From the NCBI GenBank assembly GCA_021808525.1, contig JAKBBK010000014.1, positions 1 through 49,626 on the forward strand: 49,626 nt of DNA. The letters run 5' to 3'. Each line of letters begins with the position of its first letter. Position 1 is the stretch's first letter. Under the pieces are notes generated by a model. It had not been told where the DNA came from and did no database searches. It saw only the letters and a program-made list of their open reading frames with translations. The translations under genes and the position numbers were made by a program. The stretch comes from Pseudomonadota bacterium (GTDB lineage Bacteria; Pseudomonadota; Gammaproteobacteria; Burkholderiales; Burkholderiaceae_C). This document shows positions 1 to 6,707 of the stretch, in pieces.

Positions 1-1187
1 ATCTTGCCGGCGACGATCTGGTTCAGGGTCTGCGCCTGGGTGGGGCCCCAGATGTCCACGCGGTCCTTCTGCACGAAGGCCGTGCAGTTCATCGGCTCCA
101 TGGTGGCGTGCGCCAGGAAGGGCAGCGTGTATTCGGCGCGCAGGGTCTTCGCGCCCTCGGCCGCGGCGGCCGGCGCCAGCGCGGCTTCGCCCTCGCCCAC
201 CTTCCAGGCCACGGCGCCGGGCTGCTCGCCGGCCTTGCGGAACAGCTCCATGATGCCGGCGTCGTCCAGCGTGGCGTTGGGGCCGAGGTCCCAGTCGACG
301 CGCAAGGCGTCGCGACCCTTGCGGGCGGTCCAGAAGTCCTTCGCCAGCACGGCCACGCCGTCGCTGGTGCGATGCACCGAGTGCACGCCGGGCATGGCGC
401 GCGCGGCCGCGTCGTCGACGCCGCGCACGGTCGCGCCGAAGGCCGGCGGCTGCGCCACGCTGGCGACCAGCATGTCGGGCAGTTGCATGTCCAGGCCGAA
501 CACCGCCTGGCCGGTGGTCTTCTCGGGCACGTCCACCCGCGCCAGCGGCCGGCCGATGAGCCGGAACTCCTTCGGGTCCTTCAGGCGCACTTCGCCGGGC
601 ACCGGCAGGCGCGAGGCCTCCTCGGCGAGTTCGCCGAAGCGGGCCTGGCGGCCGCCCGGGCCGTGCACCACGCCGGCGCTGACCGTGCAGGCCGAGGCAT
701 CGACCTGCCAGCGCCGCGCGGCGGCCTGCACCAGCATGGCGCGCGCGGCGGCGCCGGCGCGGCGCAGCGGCAGCCAGGAACTGCGCACGCTGGTGCTGCC
801 GCCGGTAGCCTGCATGCCCAGCAGGGTGTTCTTGTAGGCGTCGTGGGCGCCTGCCTGCTGCAGGCGCACGCGGGGCCAGTCGGCGTCCATCTCATCGGCC
901 AGCAGCATGGGCAGGGCGGTCATCACGCCCTGGCCCATCTCGGACTTGTCGACCACCAGCGTGACCTGGTCGTCGGTGCCCACGCGCACGTAGGCGTTCG
1001 GCGAGAAGCTGCCGGGCTCGGCCAGGGGGTTGAACACCTGCGCGGGGGCCGCCGCGGCCTGCGCCGCGCGGGACGCGAGAGGAAGGGCCAGGCCCAGCAC
1101 CAGGCCGCCGCCGGCCAGCGCGGAGCTCTTGAGAAAGGCGCGGCGCGAGGCCGCGTCGGGGGAGAGTTCGAGCAGATCGTCGGGCAT
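1..1187 (-). CDS. Molybdenum hydroxylase large subunit (isoquinoline 1-oxidoreductase beta-like), partial
   Basis: This is the molybdopterin-binding large subunit of a xanthine dehydrogenase-family hydroxylase. It is cut by the left window edge, so only about the first 395 residues are present. The ATG lies one base after the stop of the 2Fe-2S subunit, so the two form an operon. The N-terminus carries a twin-arginine signal (SRRAFLK followed by a Gly/Leu-rich hydrophobic stretch), typical of the IorB-type periplasmic members that lack an FAD subunit. The segment FSPNAYVRVGTDDQVTL and the following DKSEMGQG are characteristic of the family. Family assignment is firm; the substrate (aldehyde, N-heterocycle or other) cannot be read from the sequence. 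Confidence 0.88.
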   Translation of the reverse strand, partial: MPDDLLELSPDAASRRAFLKSSALAGGGLVLGLALPLASRAAQAAAAPAQVFNPLAEPGSFSPNAYVRVGTDDQVTLVVDKSEMGQGVMTALPMLLADEMDADWPRVRLQQAGAHDAYKNTLLGMQATGGSTSVRSSWLPLRRAGAAARAMLVQAAARRWQVDASACTVSAGVVHGPGGRQARFGELAEEASRLPVPGEVRLKDPKEFRLIGRPLARVDVPEKTTGQAVFGLDMQLPDMLVASVAQPPAFGATVRGVDDAAARAMPGVHSVHRTSDGVAVLAKDFWTARKGRDALRVDWDLGPNATLDDAGIMELFRKAGEQPGAVAWKVGEGEAALAPAAAAEGAKTLRAEYTLPFLAHATMEPMNCTAFVQKDRVDIWGPTQAQTLNQIVAGK

Positions 1188-1188
1188 C

Positions 1189-1653
1189 TCAGGACTCCTC
1201 GGCGAGCGCATGCGCGGCGTCGTGGATGGCGGCGCGGATGCGGGGATAGGTTCCGCAGCGACAGATGTTGCCGGACATGAAGGCGTCGATGTCGGAGTCG
1301 CTGGGCTTGGCGTTCTGCTTGAGCAGGGCGCTGGCCGACATGATCTGGCCGGACTGGCAGTAGCCGCATTGCGGCACCTGGTGGGCCACCCAGGCGGCGC
1401 GCACGGCCTTCGCCTCGCGGGTCTGCAGGCCTTCGATGGTGGTCACGTGCATGCCCTGCACGGAGGACACGGGGATCTGGCAGGAGCGAACGGCGGTGCC
1501 GTTCAGGTGCACGGTGCAGGCGCCGCATTCGGCGATGCCGCAGCCGAACTTGGTGCCGGTCAGGTGCAGGTGGTCGCGGATCGCCCACAGCAGCGGCGTG
1601 TCGGGGCTGAGGTCCAGGGACTGGGGCTTCCCGTTGACGGTGAATTCGATCAT
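1189..1653 (-). CDS. 2Fe-2S subunit of molybdenum hydroxylase (isoquinoline 1-oxidoreductase alpha-like)
   Basis: A 154-residue two-[2Fe-2S] ferredoxin-type subunit that passes electrons from the molybdenum centre of the large subunit. The plant-type cluster motif [16 protein letters not shown] is in the first third, and the second cluster motif CGYCQSGQ...[15 protein letters not shown] lies in the C-terminal helical domain. Length matches IorA/CoxS-type subunits. The start chosen ([10 protein letters not shown]) has GGGAGAAC a few bases upstream; an ATG 54 bases further up is in frame but adds no conserved sequence. It ends directly before the large-subunit gene. The absence of a third (FAD) subunit next to it supports the IorAB-like arrangement, with a cytochrome as likely electron acceptor (inference). 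Confidence 0.92.
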   Translation of the reverse strand: MIEFTVNGKPQSLDLSPDTPLLWAIRDHLHLTGTKFGCGIAECGACTVHLNGTAVRSCQIPVSSVQGMHVTTIEGLQTREAKAVRAAWVAHQVPQCGYCQSGQIMSASALLKQNAKPSDSDIDAFMSGNICRCGTYPRIRAAIHDAAHALAEES

Positions 1654-1774
1654 GTTGTTCTCCCTCGGCTGCGCATGCAGCGCAAACTCCGAGAATCCTA
1701 AGAACAACCGGGAATTCTTGCGCGGGACCGCGCAAACGTGAAATCTTGTAACGGCCAGGCACCCGCCGGGCGGC

Positions 1775-1993
1775 TCAATCGCCCCCGGCTTCGTCCGCCC
1801 CGTCGCGATACTGGCGCCAGGCGCCCAGCGCCTCGCGCATGCCCAGCACCTGGCGCTCGAAAATCGGGCAGGCCTGGCAGATCAGGAAGTGCGCGCGGAT
1901 GATCGCCCGCTCGCGCAGGCTCAGCGCGCGGTCCTCCCGCGCGATCACCAGCGCGGTGACTTCACGGCATGTGCGAAAGGGCTTCAAGCTCAT
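1775..1993 (-). CDS. Zinc-finger anti-sigma factor
   Basis: A 72-residue soluble protein with the H-x3-C-x2-C zinc anti-sigma signature (H35, C39, C42) in a short helical domain, and no membrane segment. The ATG overlaps the stop of the upstream ECF sigma gene as ATGA, so the two are translationally coupled, as is usual for sigma/anti-sigma pairs. The protein is expected to sequester the sigma factor and release it on thiol oxidation or metal binding (family knowledge). The neighbouring DoxX and DUF2282-DUF692-DUF2063 genes suggest a copper or related metal stress signal (inference). The small size resembles zf-HC2 anti-sigma factors paired with TIGR02943-type sigma factors. Confidence 0.82.
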   Translation of the reverse strand: MSLKPFRTCREVTALVIAREDRALSLRERAIIRAHFLICQACPIFERQVLGMREALGAWRQYRDGADEAGGD

Positions 1994-2586
1994 GGTCTCT
2001 GCTCACCGAACCAGCGTAGTTGCAGGCATTCCCGCAAGCGCAATCTGGCGCGGGAAAGCATCTGCCATACGTTGGTCGCGGTGAAGCCCAGCTCCTGACA
2101 GATCTCGTCGGTGCCCAGCTCCAGCCACTCGCGCATGAGGAACACGCGCCCGAGCTGGCCGGGCAGCAGGTCCATGCAGGCTTCCAGGACCTCGAGGAAC
2201 TGCTTCTGGCGCAGCACCTCCGAGGGGGCGTTCCACACCTGCGGGAACTGCGCGAAATGCCCGTCGGCGACGAACATGTGCTCGGCCGGGTCCTCGCCGT
2301 CCTCGGTCTCGTCGAACTGCTGTTCGCGCTGGCGCTGGCGCAGCTGGTCCAGCACCTTGTGCTTGAGGATGCCCACCACCCAGGTCTGCAGCTGGGCGCG
2401 AGCGCCGAAGCGCGACAGGCCCTCGATGGCCGCCAGCAGCGCCTCGGACACCGCATCCTCGGCCCATGCGCGGTTGCGCAGCTGCAGCAGCGCCAGGCGC
2501 ATGAGCGTGGGGCGCAGGGCCTCGATGCGCGACAGCCACTCGGCCTGTTGTTCGGGGCTGGCGCTGCTGGGTTGGGGATCGCTCAT
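1990..2586 (-). CDS. ECF RNA polymerase sigma factor
   Basis: A 198-residue sigma-70 family factor of the ECF type. Region 2 is visible as LRNRAWAEDAVSEALLAAIEGL and the -10-recognising stretch LQTWVVGILKHKVLDQLR. Region 4 is a helix-turn-helix near the C-terminus (FLMREWLELGTDEICQELG...TNVWQMLSRARLRLREC). A linker rich in acidic residues joins the two. The ATG used here begins MSDPQPSS; the frame stays open upstream but without conserved sequence. It overlaps the anti-sigma gene by 4 bp and diverges from doxX. In Cupriavidus metallidurans a comparable sigma factor (RpoQ) controls the gigPABT genes, whose homologues sit next door here. I infer the same role. Confidence 0.9.
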   Translation of the reverse strand: MSDPQPSSASPEQQAEWLSRIEALRPTLMRLALLQLRNRAWAEDAVSEALLAAIEGLSRFGARAQLQTWVVGILKHKVLDQLRQRQREQQFDETEDGEDPAEHMFVADGHFAQFPQVWNAPSEVLRQKQFLEVLEACMDLLPGQLGRVFLMREWLELGTDEICQELGFTATNVWQMLSRARLRLRECLQLRWFGEQRP

Positions 2587-2650
2587 GATCGGCTGGACAG
2601 GGGCGGCTGCCCGGATTCTTCCACAGCTCGCCCGACTCGGCGATGCGGAG

Positions 2651-2680
2651 TTGTCAGGAAGCGGCGCGCCGCCCGACCAA
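2651..2680 (+). promoter_or_regulatory. Candidate ECF-sigma promoter in front of doxX
   Basis: TTGTCAGGAA, a 13-base spacer, then CGACCAA, ending 45 bases before the doxX ATG. The same two blocks, in the same order and with a 14-base spacer, occur on the minus strand in front of bufA (5659-5689). Two identical blocks at ECF-like spacing in front of two genes of one putative regulon, next to an ECF sigma gene, argue for a shared promoter. The identity of the blocks is seen directly; their use by this sigma factor is inferred. Confidence 0.6.
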
Positions 2681-2725
2681 ACGGGCATCGCGGCATGGTG
2701 CCGCGCCCACCCCGAGGAGACCCCG

Positions 2726-3217
2726 ATGTCCGCTTCCCTGTCCGGCAAGACACCCTTCGACTTGTTGCGCCTGCCGCTGCATGCCTGGCGCCTGGCCAGC
2801 CGCGTGCTGGACGCGCTGCGCGCCCCGGCGCTGCTGGCCGCGCGCCTGTACGTGTCCTACGTGTTTTTCCATTCCGGGCTGGAGACCCTGCACAACTGGC
2901 AGGGCACGGTCTGGCTGTACCAGAACGAATTCCACGTGCTGCTGCTGCCCCCGCTGATCGCGGCGCTGGTGGGCACCGCGGGCGAACTGCTGCTGCCGCC
3001 TTTCGTGGCGCTGGGCCTGGGCGGGCGCTTCGCCGCCACCGGGCTGTTCGTGGTCAACGCCGTGGCCCTGCTGTCCTACATGTACGCGCTGCAGCCGGCG
3101 GCCATCGAGCTGCACTACATCTGGGGCTCGCTGATCGCCTCGGTGGCGCTGTGGGGCCCGGGCAGCTGGTCGCTGGACGCCTGGCTGGCCTCGCGCCGCG
3201 CCTCGCCGCGGGCCTAG
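2726..3217 (+). CDS. DoxX family membrane protein (GigT/BufD-like)
   Basis: A 163-residue inner-membrane protein with four predicted hydrophobic helices and the DoxX-like opening LLAARLYVSYVFFHSGLETLHNW. The start has GAGGAG 8 bases upstream. It is divergent from the ECF sigma gene and convergent with bufC. DoxX proteins are regular partners of DUF2282/DUF692/DUF2063 genes (gigT in Cupriavidus, the DoxX member of Caulobacter bufferin operons). Here the gene is split from that operon but carries the same promoter-like motif. The biochemical role is unknown; a redox or metal-handling membrane function is usually proposed. Confidence 0.88.
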   Translation: MSASLSGKTPFDLLRLPLHAWRLASRVLDALRAPALLAARLYVSYVFFHSGLETLHNWQGTVWLYQNEFHVLLLPPLIAALVGTAGELLLPPFVALGLGGRFAATGLFVVNAVALLSYMYALQPAAIELHYIWGSLIASVALWGPGSWSLDAWLASRRASPRA

Positions 3218-3280
3218 GAGTCTGGGGCGGCACAGGGCGAGCCTGCTGCCGCCCAGGCTCCTGGAAGCCGCCGGACCCTC

Positions 3281-3308
3281 GGGCCCGGGCCTGACAAGGC
3301 CCGGGCCC
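3281..3308. terminator. Bidirectional terminator-like hairpin between doxX and bufC
   Basis: A perfect 11-bp inverted repeat, GGGCCCGGGCC and GGCCCGGGCCC, around the loop TGACAA, between the convergent ends of doxX and bufC. The stem is very GC-rich. There is no long U-run on either side, so termination may be imperfect, but position and symmetry fit a shared terminator. A smaller hairpin (GAGCCTG/CAGGCTC, 3239-3260) precedes it. Confidence 0.6.
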
Positions 3309-3384
3309 TTCGTGCCTTCGGCGACCGCGCTTCGCATGAAGCAGGCTGCGGGCCGCGAAGGGCCCGGCAGGCGCCGGATCCGGC

Positions 3385-4323
3385 TCAGCTGCCGCGAGGC
3401 TCGATGGCGTCGACCCAGCCTTCGCGCACGGCGCGCTGCAGCCAGGCCGCGAAATCCCAGCCGGGGCCGGCGCTGCGCAGGGCGGCGGCCACGCTGGCGC
3501 CGCGTTGCAGCGCGCGCAGCCAGCGCCGCTCGGCGGCGCCCAGGGGCTCGCATCGCAGGCCCTCGGCACCACGCCAGGCCCATGCGCATTGCGCGCCCTC
3601 GCCCAGCGCCTGGAGCAGTTGCCCGGCATCCACCTGCGGACTCCGATGGAGCTGCCACAGGCTGACCACCGGCCAGCGTGCATCCAGCAGAGCGACGCCC
3701 TCGGCCAGGCGCATGTGCAACCCGGCGGGGTCGTGCCGCGCCAGGGCCTGCAAGTGGCGCGCATCCAGGCGCGGGGCGCTGGCGTACTGCAGATTCCACA
3801 GTGCCCAGTCCAGGCGCGCACTGTCGCGCAGCCAGGGCCAGGCGCGTAGGCGCCGCAGGCGCCCGAGGTAATCGGGAAACTCGGCGCCGATGCCGGCCAG
3901 GTCTCCGGCGCGCGGCGGGCGGGCACGCCAGTAGGCCGCGCACAGGGCGCGCATGGGCGCCTCGCCCAGCATGGCCTGCAGGGTGGGGAATTGGGCCGTC
4001 AAGGCGCGCTCGGCATGCGAGCGGGCGTTGCCGCGCATGGCGTCGAGCCCGGCCTGCCAGGCCAGCCGGGTGGTGTCCACCTTCAGCGCGGCGGCGGCCG
4101 GGACTTCGGCGCGCGGATCGAACAGGGCGCGGAGCAGCGCGGCCTGGCGCTGCATCTCGCGCTGGGTCTCGCGGTCCATCTCTCGGTCCATCTCGCAATC
4201 CATCGTGCCCTCCATCTCGCGTTGCGGGGCGGGTGAATCGACGTCGGGCGATCGGGGTGCCGAGGCAGGCTCGGCAGCCGCTGCCTTGCGCTCGCGCCGC
4301 GCTGGCCGCGCAGGCGGATTCAT
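3385..4323 (-). CDS. bufC: DUF2063 protein, BufC/GigB-like partner of the DUF692 enzyme
   Basis: A 312-residue protein of the DUF2063 (putative DNA-binding/MbnC-like) family, which forms a heterodimer with DUF692 enzymes and presents the precursor peptide for cysteine modification. Conserved features are the N-terminal helix around QAALLRALFDPRAEVP, the segment AERALTAQFPTLQAMLGE and FPDYLGRLRRLRAWPWLRDSARLDWAL. The ATG overlaps the bufB stop as ATGA. Residues about 1-65 are poorly conserved and include a low-complexity MDREM/MDCEM repeat; this leader is longer than usual, and a later ATG inside it could be the true start. Family assignment is good. Confidence 0.85.
   Translation of the reverse strand: MNPPARPARRERKAAAAEPASAPRSPDVDSPAPQREMEGTMDCEMDREMDRETQREMQRQAALLRALFDPRAEVPAAAALKVDTTRLAWQAGLDAMRGNARSHAERALTAQFPTLQAMLGEAPMRALCAAYWRARPPRAGDLAGIGAEFPDYLGRLRRLRAWPWLRDSARLDWALWNLQYASAPRLDARHLQALARHDPAGLHMRLAEGVALLDARWPVVSLWQLHRSPQVDAGQLLQALGEGAQCAWAWRGAEGLRCEPLGAAERRWLRALQRGASVAAALRSAGPGWDFAAWLQRAVREGWVDAIEPRGS
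4150..4230 (-). repeat. Degenerate short tandem repeat inside the bufC 5' end
   Basis: Repeated units resembling ATCTCGCGGTCC on the plus strand (seen near 4153, 4177, 4189 and 4212) encode alternating Met-Asp/Glu-Arg-Glu residues at about positions 32-56 of the BufC reading frame. The repeat is imperfect. It probably arose by slippage and marks a variable N-terminal extension. Confidence 0.5.
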
Positions 4324-5216
4324 GCCGCGGCTCCAGGCTCCCGCGTCGCGGCCTGGGCCAGCCGTTCGCGGGCCTGCGCCGCCTCGTCGAGCAGCACCTG
4401 CAGTTCGGGGATCGCCGTGTCCCATTCGATCAGCGTGGGCACGGGGCCCAGCAGGCGCAGGGCATGGGCGTAGGCGCTCCACACGGCGGGCGACACGGCG
4501 CTGCCGTGGTCGTCGATCACCAGGCCCTGCTGCACGCTGTGCCCGGCCAGGTGGATCTCCCCCACGCTGGCGCCGGCGCCGGATCGCGCCAGCGCGTCCA
4601 GCCAGGCGCACACATCCTCCAGCGGCGACGCGGCGCCGCGGTTGCGTGCGTTGACCATCAGGTTGTTCACGTCCAGCAGCAGGCCGCAGCCGCTGCGTCG
4701 CACGAGTTCGGCGAAGAACTCGGGCTCGGGCATCTCGGAGTCGCGGAACTCGATGTAGCTGCTCAGGTTCTCCAGCAGGATCGGGCGCCGCAGGCGCTCC
4801 TGCACCTGTTGCACATTGGATTCGAGCACGCGCAGCTGCGCGCGGGTGAAGGCCAGGGGCAGCAGGTCATTGGCATGGGCCACGCCGCGCGCGCCCAGGG
4901 GCGCACGGGCGAAGCAGGCGTGGTCGGATACCCGCGCGGGCTCGATGCGCTCGACCAGGGCGGCCAGGCGCCCGAGGTGCTCGGGGTCCACGCCGCAGGC
5001 CGAGCCCAGCGCGAGGCCCACGCCATGCAGGCTCACGGGGTACAGGCCGCGCATGTGCCGCAGCACCTGCGCGGGCGCATCGTCGGGGCAGAAGAAGTTC
5101 TCCGAATGCACTTCCAGGAAGCCCAGCGCGGGGCGCTCGCGCGCCACCTGCGCATAGTGCGCATGGCGCAGTCCGATGCCGGCCGCCAGGGCCGGCAGAC
5201 TGTCTGGCATGGGCAT
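4320..5216 (-). CDS. bufB: DUF692 multinuclear iron enzyme, BufB/GigA-like
   Basis: A 298-residue TIM-barrel enzyme of the DUF692 (MbnB-like) family. Relatives use a multinuclear iron centre and oxygen to convert peptide cysteines to oxazolone or thiooxazole groups. Characteristic segments are ALGFLEVHSENFF, SLHGVGLALG, RPILLENLSSYIEF, LLLDVNNLMVNARN, EIHLAGH, IDDHG and LIEWDTAIPE; these hold the conserved His, Glu, Asp and Asn metal ligands. Two ATGs are in frame at the 5' end; the first has CGGAG at good spacing, the second would remove two residues. It follows bufA by 32 bases and overlaps bufC by 4. The role in modifying BufA cysteines is inferred from family and operon. Confidence 0.93.
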   Translation of the reverse strand: MPMPDSLPALAAGIGLRHAHYAQVARERPALGFLEVHSENFFCPDDAPAQVLRHMRGLYPVSLHGVGLALGSACGVDPEHLGRLAALVERIEPARVSDHACFARAPLGARGVAHANDLLPLAFTRAQLRVLESNVQQVQERLRRPILLENLSSYIEFRDSEMPEPEFFAELVRRSGCGLLLDVNNLMVNARNRGAASPLEDVCAWLDALARSGAGASVGEIHLAGHSVQQGLVIDDHGSAVSPAVWSAYAHALRLLGPVPTLIEWDTAIPELQVLLDEAAQARERLAQAATREPGAAA

Positions 5217-5248
5217 CCCGGGCTCCGAAGTACGCGTCCGCCCCGGGC

Positions 5249-5578
5249 TCACATCATGCGCTTGGCCATCTTGGCCTCGAAGGCCTTGGTCTGCGCCGGG
5301 GAGGCGAGCACGGCCTTGGCCTGGGTCATGTCCAGCCCGCCCATCTTGGCGCAGGTGCCGGAGGGTTCGACCACGAAGTCGCCCGGGTTGTAGTTCATGT
5401 TGGCGGTGCCCTTGCACGAGTGCAGGCCCGACAGGCCGGCGCAGTCGTTGTGGCCGGCGGTGGCCACGCCGAAGCATTTGCCCAGGGTGTCGGCATGCGC
5501 GGCGCTGACGGCTCCCAGGGAACCCAGGGCCAGCAGCGAGGCGGTGGCGGCGGCTTGGACGAGTTGGCGCTTGTTCAT
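5249..5578 (-). CDS. bufA: DUF2282 bufferin-type precursor peptide
   Basis: A 109-residue exported protein of the DUF2282 family, the precursor in bufferin/gig operons. It has a Sec-type signal peptide with likely cleavage after AHA (residue 29). The mature part holds four cysteines (C35, C46, C55, C76) in the family pattern KCFGVATAGHNDC, HSCKG, and NYNPGDF...GTCAKMGG. In characterised bufferins, cysteines are oxidised by the DUF692/DUF2063 pair and the product binds copper. AGGAG precedes the ATG, and an ECF-type promoter motif lies about 80 bases upstream. Unusual: after the GTCAKMGG motif, where many family members end, it continues for about 28 residues in a Lys/Met/Ala-rich tail. Confidence 0.88.
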   Translation of the reverse strand: MNKRQLVQAAATASLLALGSLGAVSAAHADTLGKCFGVATAGHNDCAGLSGLHSCKGTANMNYNPGDFVVEPSGTCAKMGGLDMTQAKAVLASPAQTKAFEAKMAKRMM

Positions 5579-5658
5579 GATGTGAGACTCCTCTCGGTGA
5601 TGGTTTGCGAAGGTGGATCGAAGTGAATCGATGTGGACCGAATGCGCTCCACGCCGGC

Positions 5659-5689
5659 TTGGTCGGGGGCAGGCGCGCTTTCCTGACAA
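5659..5689 (-). promoter_or_regulatory. Candidate ECF-sigma promoter in front of bufA
   Basis: On the minus strand: TTGTCAGGAA (5689-5680), a 14-base spacer, and CGACCAA (5665-5659), ending about 80 bases before the bufA ATG. It matches the two blocks in front of doxX (2651-2680) exactly, with one extra spacer base. I infer that both are targets of the adjacent ECF sigma factor. Confidence 0.6.
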
Positions 5690-5751
5690 GACGATCGCGA
5701 ACGAATGCGTAACCATTCATGACAACGGGTGCAGCGCCTAGGATGCCTGCC

Positions 5752-6672
5752 ATGCCCGCATCTCGCGCACTCTCTCCAGCCCCCTCCCCCGCCCCCGCCG
5801 CCCCGCCCTGGCTGCGCATCGCCCCGGGCCTGTTCCTGTTGCTGTGGTCCAGCGGCTTCGTGTTCCTGGCGCTGGGCCTGCGCTATGCGGATCCGCTGAC
5901 CTTCCTGGCGCTGCGCTATGCCTGCGTGGTCCTGCTGCTGGCCCTGGCCTGCCTGTGGATGCGCCCGCGCTTTCCGCGCGGAGCGCGCCAGTGGGGGCAC
6001 CTGGCGATGATCGGGCTGCTGCTGCAGGCGGGCTATTTCTGCTCCACCTACCTGAGCCTCAAGCACGGGATGTCGGCGGGAGCGCTGGCCCTGATCACCT
6101 CGCAGCAACCCATTCTCATCGGGCTGCTGGCCCCGGCCATCGCCGGCGAGCGCGTGGACGGCAGGCGCTGGCTGGGCCTGGCGCTGGGAGTAGGCGGCGC
6201 GATGCTGGTGATCGTGTCGCGCTCGGGCATCCACGTGGCCTCGCCGCTGGCCCTGGTGTTCGCGCTGAGCGCCTTGCTGGCGCTGACCGCGGCCACCCTG
6301 TGGGAAAAGCGCTACGGCTCGCCCACCCACCCGCTGGCGGCGAACCTGATCCAGTACACGGTGGGCCTGGGCGTGGTGGCGCCGCTGGCCTGGGCCCTGG
6401 AGCCCATGCACCTGCAATGGGCGCCGCAGATGCTGCTGTCCCTGGCCTACCTGGTGGTGGCCAACTCCATCGTGGGCATCACCCTGCTGCTGGCCATGAT
6501 CCGCCATGGCGAGGCCTCGCGGGTTTCGGCGCTGTTCTTCCTGGTGCCTCCGGCCACGGCCCTGATCGCCTGGGCCGCGCTGGGCGAGCGCGTGGCGCCG
6601 CTGGCCTGGCTGGGCATGGCGCTGGCCGCCGCCGGCCTGCACCTGGTCATGCGCCGGGGCGCGCGGGCCTGA
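5752..6672 (+). CDS. EamA/DMT-family transporter
   Basis: An inner-membrane transporter of about 306 residues with ten predicted helices in two EamA repeats. The first starts at LFLLLWSSGFVFLALGLRYADPLTFLALRY, and the second covers the later half up to LGMALAAAGLHLVM. Such proteins export metabolites or amino acids; the substrate is not predictable. I chose the third in-frame ATG because AGGA lies 8 bases upstream; earlier ATGs at 5719 and 5743 lack a good ribosome site. A possible -10 element TAGGAT (5739-5744) overlaps this region. It is convergent with the hydrolase gene downstream. Confidence 0.88.
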   Translation: MPASRALSPAPSPAPAAPPWLRIAPGLFLLLWSSGFVFLALGLRYADPLTFLALRYACVVLLLALACLWMRPRFPRGARQWGHLAMIGLLLQAGYFCSTYLSLKHGMSAGALALITSQQPILIGLLAPAIAGERVDGRRWLGLALGVGGAMLVIVSRSGIHVASPLALVFALSALLALTAATLWEKRYGSPTHPLAANLIQYTVGLGVVAPLAWALEPMHLQWAPQMLLSLAYLVVANSIVGITLLLAMIRHGEASRVSALFFLVPPATALIAWAALGERVAPLAWLGMALAAAGLHLVMRRGARA

Positions 6673-6707
6673 GCCCGCGGACCCCGCGGCTCGGCCCCGC
6701 GGCTCAG
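6669..6707. terminator. Hairpin covering both stop codons of two convergent genes
   Basis: CTGAGCC pairs with GGCTCAG, extended by GCGG/CCGC with one bulged base. The structure contains the stop codons of the EamA gene and of the enoyl-CoA hydratase-family gene. The loop holds further CCGCGG repeats. There is no U-run, so this is a probable but weakly supported bidirectional terminator. Confidence 0.4.

Noticed and set aside
108-1280. Long open frames on the plus strand opposite the molybdenum hydroxylase genes
   Set aside because: They are His/Gly/Ala/Arg-rich with no domain, as expected for antisense frames of high-GC genes. The same holds for long frames opposite ccm, kdp, macB and the cytochrome genes.
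3281-3308. A third copy of the ECF -35 block (TTGTCAGG) on the minus strand inside the hairpin between doxX and bufC
   Set aside because: Only 8 bases match, there is no CGACC block at the right distance, and the sequence is explained as the loop of a perfect hairpin between convergent genes.
5709-5714. GTAACC, resembling the -35 of Caulobacter SigF promoters, near the EamA gene
   Set aside because: No matching -10 (CGAA) lies at the expected distance, and it points to the transporter and not to bufA.
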